From NCBI RefSeq assembly GCF_002860165.1, contig NZ_PGUZ01000017.1, positions 53,677-117,676 of the forward strand: a DNA stretch of 64,000 nt, written 5' to 3'. Source of the DNA: Bacillus sp. V3-13. GTDB taxonomy: Bacteria > Bacillota > Bacilli > Bacillales > Cytobacillaceae. The position numbers and the translations under genes were made by a program. Below, in pieces: positions 55,250-64,000 of this stretch. Numbering within the stretch: position 1 is the first letter of the stretch; each line of letters begins with the position of its first letter. The notes below the pieces were generated by a model. It saw only the letters and a list, made by a program, of their open reading frames with translations. It did no database searches and was not told where the DNA came from.

Positions 55250-56581
55250 GTGACAATACGCCGCTATTTTATAGTCATAGCTCTTTTACTTGCTTTCTTG
55301 GCAATCGTGTTTCCATCCAAAGGTTCTGCAAAGGATGAAAGTGTTTATGTTGTTCCGCTTGAGGAAACGGTTGAAAAGGGCCTTTTGGGTTTCCTGACCC
55401 GGGCCGTACAGACCGCCGAAGAGGAGGGCGCCGCTGCTATTATTTTTGAAATAAATACTCCCGGAGGCACTGTTGATGCAGCAGCGGAAATAGGCAAGCT
55501 GCTGGCGGCAACAGACGTTAGAACGGTCAGCTTCGTCAACAAGCAGGCTTTATCAGCCGGAGCATATATTTCTTTGTATACGGACGAAATCTATATGGCT
55601 CCCGGTTCGACGATGGGCGCTGCAGCGATCATTGACCAGCAGGGAAATACAGCCGGTAAAAAGGCGGAATCCTACTGGCTGAAGGAAATGGAAAACGCCG
55701 CAAAGCATGCTGGCAGGGACCCGCAATTTGCGATTGCGATGGCCAGCGAAGACAATGATTTGTCTGAATACGGGGCCGGCCAGGGGAAATTGCTGACGTT
55801 AACAAGTGATGAGGCACTGGAAGTCGGATATTCAGAAGGAACCGTGAACAATCTCGATGAACTCATTGCAAAGCTGGGCTTTTCCGATGCTGAAGTCCGG
55901 ACTGTTGAAGAAAGTTTTGCGGAAAAGGTTGCCCGCTTTATCACCAACCCGATCGTTGTGCCGATCTTATTAACAATCGGAAGTCTCGGGCTTGTTCTGG
56001 AGCTGTACTCACCCGGCTTTGGAGTTCCTGGCTTCATGGGCTTGTCGGCGCTTTTATTATTCTTTTACGGCCACCTCGTCGCCGGGCTGGCTGGATACGA
56101 AACCTTCATTCTCTTCGTGATCGGAATCGGCCTGCTCATCCTCGAGCTTTTTGTTCCGGGCGGAATTGCCGGTATACTTGGATTTGCAGCGATCCTGGGC
56201 AGCTTGTTTTTAGCTGCGGATAATGTCGTTCATATGGGTATATCGCTGTTGATTGCAATCGGAGTGTCCATTTTGGCATCTATTTTATTAGTAAAGGTGT
56301 TTGGTAAAAAAATGAGACTGTTTAAAAAGATGATCTTAACCGATTCAACAAGCACTGAAAGCGGCTATGTGTCCAATAAAAACCGCCTGGAACTGGTCGG
56401 CCTTGAAGGCTATGCCTTAACCGCCCTGCGCCCGGCAGGCACGGTAGTGATTGAGGATGAGCGCATTGACGTAGTCAGTGAAGGCGGTTTTATATTGCAG
56501 GGAGCCAAAGTAAGAGTCATTAAAGCAGAGGGCTCGCGGATCGTGGTCAGGGAAATTCCTGATTTGGATAAAAACGATTAA
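55250..56581 (+). CDS. yqeZ: NfeD-family membrane protein YqeZ
   Basis: This 443-residue NfeD1b-type protein has a signal peptide or anchor (about 5-27), then an extracytoplasmic ClpP-like serine protease domain with EINTPGGTVDAA and probable catalytic Ser102 in ALSAGAYIS. Four membrane helices (about 235-360) and a C-terminal OB-fold NfeD domain follow. It works with flotillins encoded next to it in membrane microdomains. GTG 55250 follows AAAGGGGGG; ATG 55229 lies upstream of that site. Confidence 0.93.
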   Translation: MTIRRYFIVIALLLAFLAIVFPSKGSAKDESVYVVPLEETVEKGLLGFLTRAVQTAEEEGAAAIIFEINTPGGTVDAAAEIGKLLAATDVRTVSFVNKQALSAGAYISLYTDEIYMAPGSTMGAAAIIDQQGNTAGKKAESYWLKEMENAAKHAGRDPQFAIAMASEDNDLSEYGAGQGKLLTLTSDEALEVGYSEGTVNNLDELIAKLGFSDAEVRTVEESFAEKVARFITNPIVVPILLTIGSLGLVLELYSPGFGVPGFMGLSALLLFFYGHLVAGLAGYETFILFVIGIGLLILELFVPGGIAGILGFAAILGSLFLAADNVVHMGISLLIAIGVSILASILLVKVFGKKMRLFKKMILTDSTSTESGYVSNKNRLELVGLEGYALTALRPAGTVVIEDERIDVVSEGGFILQGAKVRVIKAEGSRIVVREIPDLDKND

Positions 56582-56597
56582 CCAGGAGGAAGATTGA

Positions 56598-57593
56598 ATG
56601 GAAGCAACCATGTTATTTATGTTAGTAGCCATCGTACTCGGCATCATTTTGCTGTCAATATTATTGACATTTGTGCCGGTCATGCTGTGGATTTCGGCCC
56701 TTGCCGCCGGAGTAAGAGTAAGTATTTTCACACTGATTGGAATGAGGCTGCGCCGGGTTATCCCCAGCCGCGTCATTAATCCGTTAATCAAGGCGCATAA
56801 AGCCGGATTAAATGTAACGACAAACCAGCTTGAAAGCCATTATCTTGCCGGCGGCAACGTTGACAGGGTGGTCAATGCATTGATCGCCGCCCACCGTGCC
56901 AATATCGACCTATCGTTTGAGCGCAGTGCGGCAATTGATCTGGCAGGACGCGACGTATTGGAAGCAGTGCAAATGAGCGTTAATCCAAAAGTAATCGAAA
57001 CACCGTTTATTTCCGGCGTGGCAATGAATGGAATCGAAGTAAAAGCAAAAGCGAGAATTACCGTCCGTGCCAACATCGACCGCCTGGTCGGGGGAGCCGG
57101 TGAAGAAACGATTGTTGCCCGTGTTGGTGAAGGGATCGTTTCAACAATCGGTTCTTCAGACAACCATAAGAAGGTGCTCGAAAACCCGGATATGATTTCG
57201 AAAACCGTCCTTTCAAAGGGCCTGGATGCAGGTACCGCATTTGAAATCCTCTCGATTGATATTGCGGACGTTGACATCGGTAAAAACATCGGTGCCGAGC
57301 TTCAAACAGAACAGGCTGAAGCAGATAAAAATATTGCCCAGGCAAAGGCGGAAGAACGCCGGGCCATGGCTGTGGCGCAGGAGCAGGAGATGAAAGCGCG
57401 CGTCCAGGAAATGAGGGCAAAGGTTGTCGAAGCGGAAGCGACTGTGCCGCTTGCAATGGCAGAAGCCTTAAGGGAAGGCAATATCGGTGTCATGGATTAT
57501 ATGAATATCCAAAATATCTCGGCTGATACCGATATGAGGGGCTCAATCGGCAAAATGACAGGCGAGAAAAAAGATGACGGCAAGAAATCATAA
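56598..57593 (+). CDS. floA: Flotillin-like protein FloA
   Basis: FloA (YqfA) scaffolds functional membrane microdomains and protects against cell-wall-active agents. In this 331-residue protein an N-terminal membrane hairpin (about 4-40) is followed by an SPFH domain. A C-terminal coiled coil is rich in Glu-Ala repeats ([28 protein letters not shown]). AGGAGG precedes ATG, 16 bases after yqeZ. Confidence 0.97.
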   Translation: MEATMLFMLVAIVLGIILLSILLTFVPVMLWISALAAGVRVSIFTLIGMRLRRVIPSRVINPLIKAHKAGLNVTTNQLESHYLAGGNVDRVVNALIAAHRANIDLSFERSAAIDLAGRDVLEAVQMSVNPKVIETPFISGVAMNGIEVKAKARITVRANIDRLVGGAGEETIVARVGEGIVSTIGSSDNHKKVLENPDMISKTVLSKGLDAGTAFEILSIDIADVDIGKNIGAELQTEQAEADKNIAQAKAEERRAMAVAQEQEMKARVQEMRAKVVEAEATVPLAMAEALREGNIGVMDYMNIQNISADTDMRGSIGKMTGEKKDDGKKS

Positions 57594-57629
57594 GAGGAAA
57601 GCCCGGAATTATGAAGGGAGGAGCCTCTG

Positions 57630-58064
57630 ATGGAGTTTATTTTTGAAAATCCCATTTTCATTGTGATTGTACTCGGGATCATTTCCAGCTTGTTCAACCG
57701 TTTAAAAGACTCAGGCAAAGACCAAAAGCAGAAACGGCCTGCGCGGCCCCAGGCACCGAAGCAGTCCGCGCCTGCCCCTGCTCCGGCACCGGTGGTTGTG
57801 CACCGTGAAACACGTGATGATAAGGAGATGGCGGCTGAAAGACTGGAGAATAAGTATGCAGAACTGAAAAAACAGGCTGAAACCAAGCTGCAATCTTTAA
57901 AGGAAAAGCAGCAAGCGTCAGCTGAACGAATTTTTCCGGAAAAAGAAGAAAAAGGCGTTAAAGCGCTTGATATTGATCGGCAGAATCTCTTAAACGGAGT
58001 GATCCTGGCGGAGGTGCTTGGACCGCCAAGGGCAAAACGCCCTCATCATCCATTTAAAAGATAG
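57630..58064 (+). CDS. yqfB: YqfB-like protein
   Basis: This 144-residue protein has one N-terminal membrane helix (about 6-24), a Pro/Ala-rich linker (APAPAPAPVVV) and a charged coiled-coil (AERLENKYAELKKQAETKL). Position as third gene of the sigma-W operon matches YqfB; no molecular function is known. A short C-terminal motif NLLNGVILAEVLGPPRA is also seen. GGGAGGAGCC precedes ATG. Confidence 0.85.
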   Translation: MEFIFENPIFIVIVLGIISSLFNRLKDSGKDQKQKRPARPQAPKQSAPAPAPAPVVVHRETRDDKEMAAERLENKYAELKKQAETKLQSLKEKQQASAERIFPEKEEKGVKALDIDRQNLLNGVILAEVLGPPRAKRPHHPFKR

Positions 58065-58111
58065 CCGGGAGATCAGCGTAACCATGTGGACATCCGGGAA
58101 AAAGGTGTGCT

Positions 58112-58162
58112 AGAACCCCCATTCACCTCATAAATATGAGATGAAAGGGGGTTCTTTTTTTA
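58112..58162 (+). terminator. Terminator that also enfolds the yqfC ribosome binding site
   Basis: AGAACCCCC (58112-58120) pairs with GGGGGTTCT (58147-58155), with further inner CTCAT/ATGAG pairing, followed by TTTTTT. It terminates the yqeZ-floA-yqfB transcript. The 3' arm contains AAAGGGGG, the ribosome binding site of yqfC, so read-through mRNA would have it sequestered. Confidence 0.85.
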
Positions 58163-58443
58163 TGTCAAAAAAGTGGAGCCATTCGATATGGAATTGGATG
58201 ACTAAGAAAATGGATCTTCCGCACGATGTCATGCTCGACTTACCGCGCATCACGATGATCGGGCAATTACATATATACATTGAGAACCACCGTGGTTTAC
58301 TTGTTTTTACCGATAAAGAGATCCGGCTGCTTCTTAAAACGGGGCAGCTGTTAATTAAAGGAAATCAATTTGTCATAAAAACCATTTTGCCTGAAGAAAT
58401 ATTGGTCGAAGGGAAAATTGATCAGGTCATTTATATACAGTAA
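58162..58443 (+). CDS. yqfC: Sporulation protein YqfC
   Basis: This 93-residue protein, with KKMDLPHDVMLDLPRITMIG and IYIENHRGLLVF, is of the YqfC/YabP family found in spore-formers and expressed under sigma-E in B. subtilis. Together with YqfD it forms a conserved sporulation pair whose biochemical role is not defined. ATG 58162 follows AAAGGGGG at 10 bases; an ATG at 58141 lies inside the hairpin. Confidence 0.92.
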   Translation: MSKKWSHSIWNWMTKKMDLPHDVMLDLPRITMIGQLHIYIENHRGLLVFTDKEIRLLLKTGQLLIKGNQFVIKTILPEEILVEGKIDQVIYIQ

Positions 58444-58517
58444 AACGGAAGGCAGAGCATTAACGTTTGGAGATTACGGCCTTTCATCCATTATTAAGAA
58501 TATTCCAGGAGGAAGAT

Positions 58518-59711
58518 ATGAAGAATCAGTGGATTGAATTTTATAAAGGGATTGTGACGGTGAAAATAACGGGAAATGGAATTGAGCGCTTCTTAAATCA
58601 ATTAACCAAAAAAGGCTTGCTTATCTGGCAGGTTAAAAGGCATGGAACGGAAACAGTGACGATTAAAATTCGCCTCGATGACGTTCATAAGCTCAGAGCC
58701 GCTGCAAGGGGGAGCGAGTGTAAACTTCACTTCTTAAATGGGACAGGCGCCCCATTTTTGCTGAAAAGGTTGTTGAAAAACAGCGGCTTTTTAGCAGGAG
58801 CTTTCATCTTTTTTGCGGTCATTCTGCTTTTATCGAATATGATTTGGGATATTGAAATAAAAGGAGCCAATCCGGCAACAGAGCATCAGATTCGCAAAGA
58901 ATTGGACAAGATGGGTGTGAAAATTGGCAAGCTCCAGTTTTTTGTTGATGATGTGAGCACAATCCAGCGGGAGCTTACGAACAATATTGAAGCGCTCACC
59001 TGGGTTGGTGTTGAATTAAAGGGGACAACCTACCGGATGCAAGTCGTCGAAAAAAACGAACCTGAGCAGCCGGAATACACATCACCGAGAAATTTAGTTG
59101 CTAAAAAGAAGGCCGTCATTGTTGATATATTTGTCGAACAGGGTGATCCGGTTGTGGACATCCACGATCACGTGACGCCAGGGCAGCTATTGGTATCGGG
59201 CGTAATCGGCAGAGAAGGACAAAGCATCGTTGTGCCGGCAAAAGGGGAAATTCTCGGCGAAACCTGGTATTGGTGTCAAGTTGAGCTTCCTTTAGAAAGT
59301 ACTTTCCAAACTTTCAGCGGCAATGAGAAGCGAAAACATTATGTGAAAATAGGCAGCTTCGCAGTGCCGGTCTGGGGATTTGGAAAGCCTGAATTCAGCA
59401 AATTCGAAACAGAGACAACTGAGAAAAAAATCCGTTTTCTCAAGTGGGAGCTGCCGGTTTCATATGTGACAAGCACACATCGTGAAAGTGAAGAGGTTAC
59501 GAGAACTTACTCCAATAAACAGGCAATTCAGGCAGCAAAGGAGATCGCGAGAAATGAAATAAAAAGCAAGTTGCCTGAGGATGCTACCATTAAGGGTGAA
59601 AAAGTTTTGCACCAGTCTATCGAGAATGGTAAAGTAAATTTATCAATGCACTTCCAAATTATTGAGAATATCGCAGAAGGACAACCAATAATCCAAGGAG
59701 ACGACGAATGA
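58518..59711 (+). CDS. yqfD: Sporulation protein YqfD
   Basis: This 397-residue protein has an N-terminal cytoplasmic domain, one membrane helix (about 93-112) and a large extracytoplasmic domain with barrel-sandwich-like repeats (VKAxGxI-type KAVIVDIFVEQGDPV, PAKGEILGETWYWC). It is conserved in spore-formers and cotranscribed with yqfC. ATG 58518 follows CAGGAGG; the in-frame start at 58467 lacks one. It overlaps phoH by 4 bases. Confidence 0.93.
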   Translation: MKNQWIEFYKGIVTVKITGNGIERFLNQLTKKGLLIWQVKRHGTETVTIKIRLDDVHKLRAAARGSECKLHFLNGTGAPFLLKRLLKNSGFLAGAFIFFAVILLLSNMIWDIEIKGANPATEHQIRKELDKMGVKIGKLQFFVDDVSTIQRELTNNIEALTWVGVELKGTTYRMQVVEKNEPEQPEYTSPRNLVAKKKAVIVDIFVEQGDPVVDIHDHVTPGQLLVSGVIGREGQSIVVPAKGEILGETWYWCQVELPLESTFQTFSGNEKRKHYVKIGSFAVPVWGFGKPEFSKFETETTEKKIRFLKWELPVSYVTSTHRESEEVTRTYSNKQAIQAAKEIARNEIKSKLPEDATIKGEKVLHQSIENGKVNLSMHFQIIENIAEGQPIIQGDDE

Positions 59712-60673
59712 CAGAAGATTTAAAAACAATCGATATCCAGCTTGAGAATGCCAATGAAGCGATTGCTTTATTCGGGAATTCCGATGCAAACTTAAAAATG
59801 ATCGAACAAGAATTGGACGTTTCAATCGTGACGAGGGGCGAAACCATCTACGTATCAGGAGATGCGGATCAAATAAATCTTGCAGCAAGAATATTGGTGA
59901 AACTGCTCGCCGTGATCAGAAAAGGAATGAACATCGGCCAGAGAGACGTCATCTATGCCATAGAACTGGCAAAAAAAGGGACGCTCGAATATTTCCAGGA
60001 TATTTTTGATGAGGAAATTGCCAAAAAGGCAAACGGAAAATCGATTCGCGTTAAAACTCTTGGACAGAGTCAGTATATTAACGCCATCAAAAAGCATGAC
60101 CTTGTTTTTGGAATCGGCCCTGCCGGTACAGGGAAGACATATTTAGCGGTCGTCATGGCTGTCAACGCGTTAAAAAACGGCCATGTAAAACGGATTATCC
60201 TAACCCGTCCTGCTGTTGAAGCAGGGGAAAGCCTCGGCTTTCTCCCGGGAGACCTGAAAGAAAAGGTCGATCCGTATTTGCGGCCTTTATATGATGCCCT
60301 TAATGATATTTTTGGAACAGAGCATACACAACGGTTGATTGAACGGGGCACGATTGAAATTGCCCCGCTTGCCTATATGAGAGGGAGAACACTTGATGAT
60401 GCATTTGTGATTCTCGATGAAGCTCAGAACACAACCCAGGCGCAAATGAAAATGTTTTTGACCAGGCTCGGGTTCGGTTCAAAAATGGTCATTACCGGTG
60501 ATACCTCACAGGTTGATCTTCCTAAAGGGGTAAGATCCGGTTTACTTGCCGCGGAAGACATTTTAGGCAATGTGAGAGGGATAAGCTTTACCCATCTTGA
60601 CGAGACTGATGTTGTACGCCACCCGCTCGTCGGAAAAATTATTCATGCATATGATTTGAGTGAAAGACAATAA
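59708..60673 (+). CDS. phoH: PhoH family ATPase
   Basis: This 321-residue P-loop ATPase (YqfE, often called PhoH-like) has Walker A GPAGTGKT (137-144) and Walker B AFVILDEAQN, with an N-terminal KH-like or SpoIIIAA-type domain. It is thought to act on RNA, and genomic pairing with ybeY (downstream here) supports RNA metabolism. The ATG overlaps the yqfD stop. The gene ends at a terminator. Confidence 0.94.
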   Translation: MTEDLKTIDIQLENANEAIALFGNSDANLKMIEQELDVSIVTRGETIYVSGDADQINLAARILVKLLAVIRKGMNIGQRDVIYAIELAKKGTLEYFQDIFDEEIAKKANGKSIRVKTLGQSQYINAIKKHDLVFGIGPAGTGKTYLAVVMAVNALKNGHVKRIILTRPAVEAGESLGFLPGDLKEKVDPYLRPLYDALNDIFGTEHTQRLIERGTIEIAPLAYMRGRTLDDAFVILDEAQNTTQAQMKMFLTRLGFGSKMVITGDTSQVDLPKGVRSGLLAAEDILGNVRGISFTHLDETDVVRHPLVGKIIHAYDLSERQ

Positions 60674-60701
60674 CTGTCCGGGCTGCCGGGCAGTTTTTTA
60701 T
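60673..60701 (+). terminator. Terminator after phoH
   Basis: ACTGTCCGG and CCGGGCAGT form a 9-bp stem with a 4-base loop, followed by six T residues. Confidence 0.88.
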
Positions 60702-60889
60702 CATAAATAAGCACGCTAATCGACCTGGAATTGCATACAATATCGTGGGTTTACACCATAATTTTGCCGCTAGTCCGATTTGAGGGTGAAACTTGGCCGA
60801 AAAACTGTTATGATTTTACATAATTAGAGTCGAACAAATTAAACTGCTTATCTGGCCATGATTACCGGCCGTGATAGGAGGGGCTGAAG

Positions 60890-63076
60890 ATGGAAAAGCT
60901 TCAAAAACAATTAGCGAAAATCCGCAATCTGCTTGATGTTACTTTTTTTAGAGTGCTGTTATTTGTTACGATCGGAATCATCTTATTTGCTGTTATGTAC
61001 AGCAATGTAAAACCGGAAAAGCTGAACCTGACTCTTTTCTCTGTAGCGGAACAAACGATCCGCTCGCCGATTACCCTTGAAGACCGGGCCAGTACGGAAA
61101 GGAAGCGGACTGAAGCAAGCGAACAGGTTCAGGACGTATACACTATGAAAAGAGAGTATACGCAAAACAGGGTCGATTTAATTTCGTCCATATTTGATTC
61201 GGTATCCGAGGTGGAAGAAGAAATCAAAATGGAGCAGGATGAGCTCATGAAACAGGCGCAGACAGCGGCAGATGGGACAGGGGCTGCGCCGATAACAGCG
61301 CCGACTGCAGCTGACAAGCTTCCGATGCTGAAGGATAAACTGACGGAAAATGTGACGAAAGATATTCCCGATCAGGTTTTCAATTCGCTTCTATCGGCGG
61401 ACAAGGACGAAATATCAATTGCGAAGGATTTAACGGTTACAGCAATAAACCATGTCATGAACGAGCGCATTCCGGCTGATGAAGTCGAAAATGCGAAGAA
61501 GCGGCTTGAGGAAGAGCTCAAATACACAAGCTTGTCTTCTAATATAAAGGACGCTGCGATTGCTCTCGGCAGGTACGCGGTCGTCCAAAATGAATTTTAT
61601 GATCCGGTTGCCACCGAAGAACTGAGGCAACAGGCGCAGGAGGATGTTGAGCCGGTTAAAATTCTTCAGGGACAAATATTAGTCGAGGAAGGACAGCTGA
61701 TCAGCCGCGAAATCTTCAGGCAGCTTGAGCTGGTTGGAGTTGTTGATAGTCAAAACTCGGTAAAGCCGTTCGCCGGTCTTGTTTTGTTTATCTCGATTTT
61801 GCTGCTCGCTCTCTATTATTATTTTAATGAAAAAATCCCGGGCGATAAAAAGCAGACAAATTTGTTGCTGTTCAGTTTGATTTTTGTGTTTTCGATTATC
61901 GTCATGAAGCTGATCAGCCTGCTGCAAATGTATGAGTACGCCGATATCGGCTATCTGTTCCCGGCTGCGATGGGCGCGATGCTGATAAAAATTTTAATCG
62001 ATGAAAGACTGGCTGTATTTATGACGATTACGATGGCGGTTTGCGGCAGCATCCTTTTTAATGAAGGAATCACAGGAACGATCAATATGACGATCGGGAT
62101 CTACATTTTATGCAGCGGACTCGCAGGAATTTTATTTTTAAGCAAGCAAAACCAGCGCTCAAAAATTCTCCAGGCCGGTTTGCTCGTTTCCGCGGTCAAT
62201 CTTGTCGTGATTATTTCGTTATTGTTGTTGCAAAACGGGCAATACTCCGGCCTTGAATACAGTTTTTATTTAATCGCGGCACTTGTATCCGGGATAGCAT
62301 CCGCTGTTCTGACGATCGGACTGCTGCCATTTTTTGAAGCGGGATTTGGAATTTTGTCGACGATGAAGTTGATTGAGCTTTCAAACCCGAATCATCCGCT
62401 GCTCCGCAAAATTTTGACAGAGGCACCGGGAACGTACCATCACAGTATCATGGTTGCCAATCTTGCTGAATCAGCATGCGAGGCGGTCGGGGCAAACGGG
62501 CTGCTGGCGAGGGTTGGCTGCTATTACCATGATATTGGGAAAACGAAAAGGCCGCAGTTCTTTATCGAAAATCAATTAAATATTGAGAATCCCCATGACC
62601 GGCTGCCGCCGCAGACAAGCAAAAATATCATTATTGCCCATGCAACGGACGGCGCAGAAGCGCTGCGAAAGCATCGCCTTCCGCGGGAAATTGTCGATAT
62701 TGCTGAGCAGCATCATGGAACATCACTGCTGAAGTATTTTTATCACAAAGCAAAACAAAACGGCCTTGAAGCAAAGGTGGAAGATTATCGTTATCCCGGC
62801 CCCAAGGCAAAAACAAAGGAAGCGGCAATCATTGGGATCGCCGACAGTGTCGAAGCGGCTGTCCGCTCGATGAGCCATCCTACAAATGAACAAATTGAGG
62901 AGCTTGTCCGCAATATCATCTCTGACCGGTTGCAGGACGGACAGCTGAATGAATGTGATATTACCCTAAAAGAACTGGAAATCGTCGCTCACACATTATG
63001 TGAGACGTTAAAGGGAATCTTTCACTCAAGGATTGAATATCCAGAAATGATGAAACAGAAGGTGAAACAAGCATGA
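60890..63076 (+). CDS. pgpH: 7TM-HD cyclic di-AMP phosphodiesterase PgpH
   Basis: PgpH (YqfF) hydrolyses c-di-AMP. In this 728-residue protein a first membrane helix (about 21-40) is followed by an extracytoplasmic 7TMR-HD domain (about 45-285). Seven helices (about 290-480) and a cytoplasmic HD domain come next, with YHHSIMVANLAE and His547-Asp548 in CYYHDIGKTKRP. It links c-di-AMP level to osmolyte and wall homeostasis. TAGGAGGGG precedes ATG. It overlaps ybeY by 4 bases. Confidence 0.95.
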   Translation: MEKLQKQLAKIRNLLDVTFFRVLLFVTIGIILFAVMYSNVKPEKLNLTLFSVAEQTIRSPITLEDRASTERKRTEASEQVQDVYTMKREYTQNRVDLISSIFDSVSEVEEEIKMEQDELMKQAQTAADGTGAAPITAPTAADKLPMLKDKLTENVTKDIPDQVFNSLLSADKDEISIAKDLTVTAINHVMNERIPADEVENAKKRLEEELKYTSLSSNIKDAAIALGRYAVVQNEFYDPVATEELRQQAQEDVEPVKILQGQILVEEGQLISREIFRQLELVGVVDSQNSVKPFAGLVLFISILLLALYYYFNEKIPGDKKQTNLLLFSLIFVFSIIVMKLISLLQMYEYADIGYLFPAAMGAMLIKILIDERLAVFMTITMAVCGSILFNEGITGTINMTIGIYILCSGLAGILFLSKQNQRSKILQAGLLVSAVNLVVIISLLLLQNGQYSGLEYSFYLIAALVSGIASAVLTIGLLPFFEAGFGILSTMKLIELSNPNHPLLRKILTEAPGTYHHSIMVANLAESACEAVGANGLLARVGCYYHDIGKTKRPQFFIENQLNIENPHDRLPPQTSKNIIIAHATDGAEALRKHRLPREIVDIAEQHHGTSLLKYFYHKAKQNGLEAKVEDYRYPGPKAKTKEAAIIGIADSVEAAVRSMSHPTNEQIEELVRNIISDRLQDGQLNECDITLKELEIVAHTLCETLKGIFHSRIEYPEMMKQKVKQA

Positions 63077-63543
63077 GCTTATTAATTGAACCGATCGATG
63101 AAACTGGTGAACTTGCTGAAGAAGAAATCAACACCGTCGTTGCACTTTTGAATTTTGCAGCGGAACTGGAAGATGTGGAATTGGACACTGAGGTCTCGAT
63201 CACTTTTGTATCGAATGAGAGAATCCAGGAAATCAACCGCGATTATCGTGATAAAGACCGGCCAACCGATGTCATTTCCTTTGCGATGGAGGAATTGGGT
63301 GAAGGAGAGCGGCAAATCCAGGGGGCAGAAATTCCGAGAGTACTTGGCGATATTGTTATTTCTGTACCGAAAGCAAAGGAACAGGCCGAGGAGTACAGCC
63401 ACTCGTTTATTCGCGAGCTCGGGTTTCTCGCTGTGCATGGATTTCTTCATTTATTGGGATATGATCATATGACGGAGCAAGACGAGAAAAAAATGTTTAG
63501 CCGCCAAAAGGATATATTAGATGGGTTCGGCCTTCAGAGATAG
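63073..63543 (+). CDS. ybeY: Endoribonuclease YbeY
   Basis: YbeY (YqfG) is a zinc-dependent RNase involved in 16S rRNA maturation and ribosome quality control. The 156-residue protein has the metal motif HGFLHLLGYDH (His122, His126, His132) and a DRPTDVISFA block. The ATG overlaps the pgpH stop and the gene overlaps dgkA by 23 bases. Confidence 0.97.
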   Translation: MSLLIEPIDETGELAEEEINTVVALLNFAAELEDVELDTEVSITFVSNERIQEINRDYRDKDRPTDVISFAMEELGEGERQIQGAEIPRVLGDIVISVPKAKEQAEEYSHSFIRELGFLAVHGFLHLLGYDHMTEQDEKKMFSRQKDILDGFGLQR

Positions 63544-63904
63544 GAAAAACAGGCGTCGCGGCGGTGTTTTTCGGTCGTTTCTCTATGCTTTTGCCGGGAT
63601 CAGGTCAGCTTTCATAAACGAAACAAATGTGAAAATTCACCTGTGCATCGCGGTTTTTGTGATTGGCGCGGGAATTTTCTTTTCACTTTCGCCTCTTGAA
63701 TGGCTGGTTGTGCTATTTGCGATCGGGGGAATGCTTTCCCTTGAATTAATCAATACAGCAATCGAAAGAGCCGTCGACCTCGTCACAGAGGAAGAGCACC
63801 CCCTTGCAAAAGAGGCAAAGGATATTGCTGCAGGAGCTGTGCTGGTTTATGCAGTTTTATCGGTTGTTGCGGGATTGATCATTTTTATACCAAAACTATT
63901 CTAA
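63521..63904 (+). CDS. dgkA: Undecaprenol / diacylglycerol kinase DgkA
   Basis: This 127-residue membrane enzyme of the DgkA family in Gram-positives mainly phosphorylates undecaprenol. It has three membrane helices and the family signature ELINTAIERAVDLVT with the metal-binding Glu residues, plus EEHPLAKEAKDIAAGAVL. The ATG lies inside the end of ybeY. It is followed by a terminator; the expected next gene (cdd or era) lies outside the window. Confidence 0.95.
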   Translation: MGSAFRDRKNRRRGGVFRSFLYAFAGIRSAFINETNVKIHLCIAVFVIGAGIFFSLSPLEWLVVLFAIGGMLSLELINTAIERAVDLVTEEEHPLAKEAKDIAAGAVLVYAVLSVVAGLIIFIPKLF

Positions 63905-63911
63905 AAGTTCG

Positions 63912-63939
63912 AGGCTGCCTTTGTCGGGCAGCTTTTCTA
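63912..63939 (+). terminator. Terminator after dgkA
   Basis: GCTGCC and GGGCAGC form a short stem around a loop TTTGTC, followed by TTTTC. Confidence 0.65.
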
Positions 63940-63970
63940 AAGCTATAGGAAAGTATAAACGTTTCTAAAT

Positions 63971-64000
63971 ATAGTTGGGCGTTTCGATGTCCAGCTCCAG
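63971..64000 (+). repeat. Dispersed intergenic repeat fragment (right edge)
   Basis: The final bases, ending GATGTCCAGCTCCAG, match the reverse complement of positions 10-38 with three differences. It is therefore an inverted second copy of the same intergenic repeat, truncated by the window end. Confidence 0.6.

Overview
The window is low-to-mid GC Firmicute chromosome from an endospore-forming member of the Bacillaceae. The evidence is an uninterrupted sigK with its pro-sequence, spoIIP, gpr, sda, yqfCD, the comE locus, and the hrcA-grpE-dnaK-dnaJ-prmA-rsmE-mtaB operon behind a perfect CIRCE element. Gene order closely follows the Bacillus subtilis yrzA-to-dgkA region, but with a nitrate-respiration block and other insertions. 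TTG starts are frequent (mccB, narK2-type, narH, psd, aroE, nadD, holA, hrcA, grpE, rsmE, yqeY). No tRNA, rRNA, CRISPR array or insertion sequence was recognised.

Layout. 1-4.4 kb: a dispersed-repeat fragment, yrzA, then yrrT-mtnN-mccA-mccB-yrhC, which recycles S-adenosylhomocysteine and converts homocysteine to cysteine. 4.4-5.3 kb: a cluster of very short genes. It holds a complete promoter-to-terminator unit for a 26-residue peptide, yrzI, a frameshifted second yrzI, and a 26-residue membrane peptide. 5.5-8.2 kb: sigK and an M3 oligoendopeptidase. 8.3-10 kb: a CoA-disulfide-reductase/rhodanese fusion with a CsoR/CstR-like operator over its promoter. 10.1-22.3 kb: an anaerobic nitrate module. 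Two tandem FNR-like boxes precede a membrane NreB-like kinase with a four-cysteine sensor region, an NreC-like regulator and a GAF protein with an apparently dead kinase-like tail. Two different NarK-type transporters and narGHJI follow.

22.5-24.5 kb: divergent pssA and psd, then sda beside a cluster of four DnaA boxes. 24.7-30 kb: the yqeG-yqeH-aroE-yhbY-nadD-yqeK-rsfS-yqeM operon. 30-34.9 kb: comER opposite comEA-comEB-comEC, then yqzM. 35-39.7 kb: holA (with an unusually structured leader), rpsT, gpr, spoIIP, yqxA. 39.8-51.1 kb: lepA, hemW and the hrcA heat-shock operon. 51.1-52.5 kb: an AT-rich island with an orphan lipoprotein and two decayed reading frames, unlike the surrounding core genome. 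52.5-63.9 kb: deoC, yqeW, rpsU, yqeY, the sigma-W-type yqeZ-floA-yqfB operon, yqfC-yqfD, phoH, pgpH, ybeY, dgkA. A second copy of the opening dispersed repeat lies in opposite orientation at the right edge.

The most unusual material is the small-gene cluster at 4.4-5.3 kb and the three-component nitrate/oxygen sensing set at 10.1-13.1 kb. All identifications come from reading the translated sequence and from family knowledge; no database search was run.
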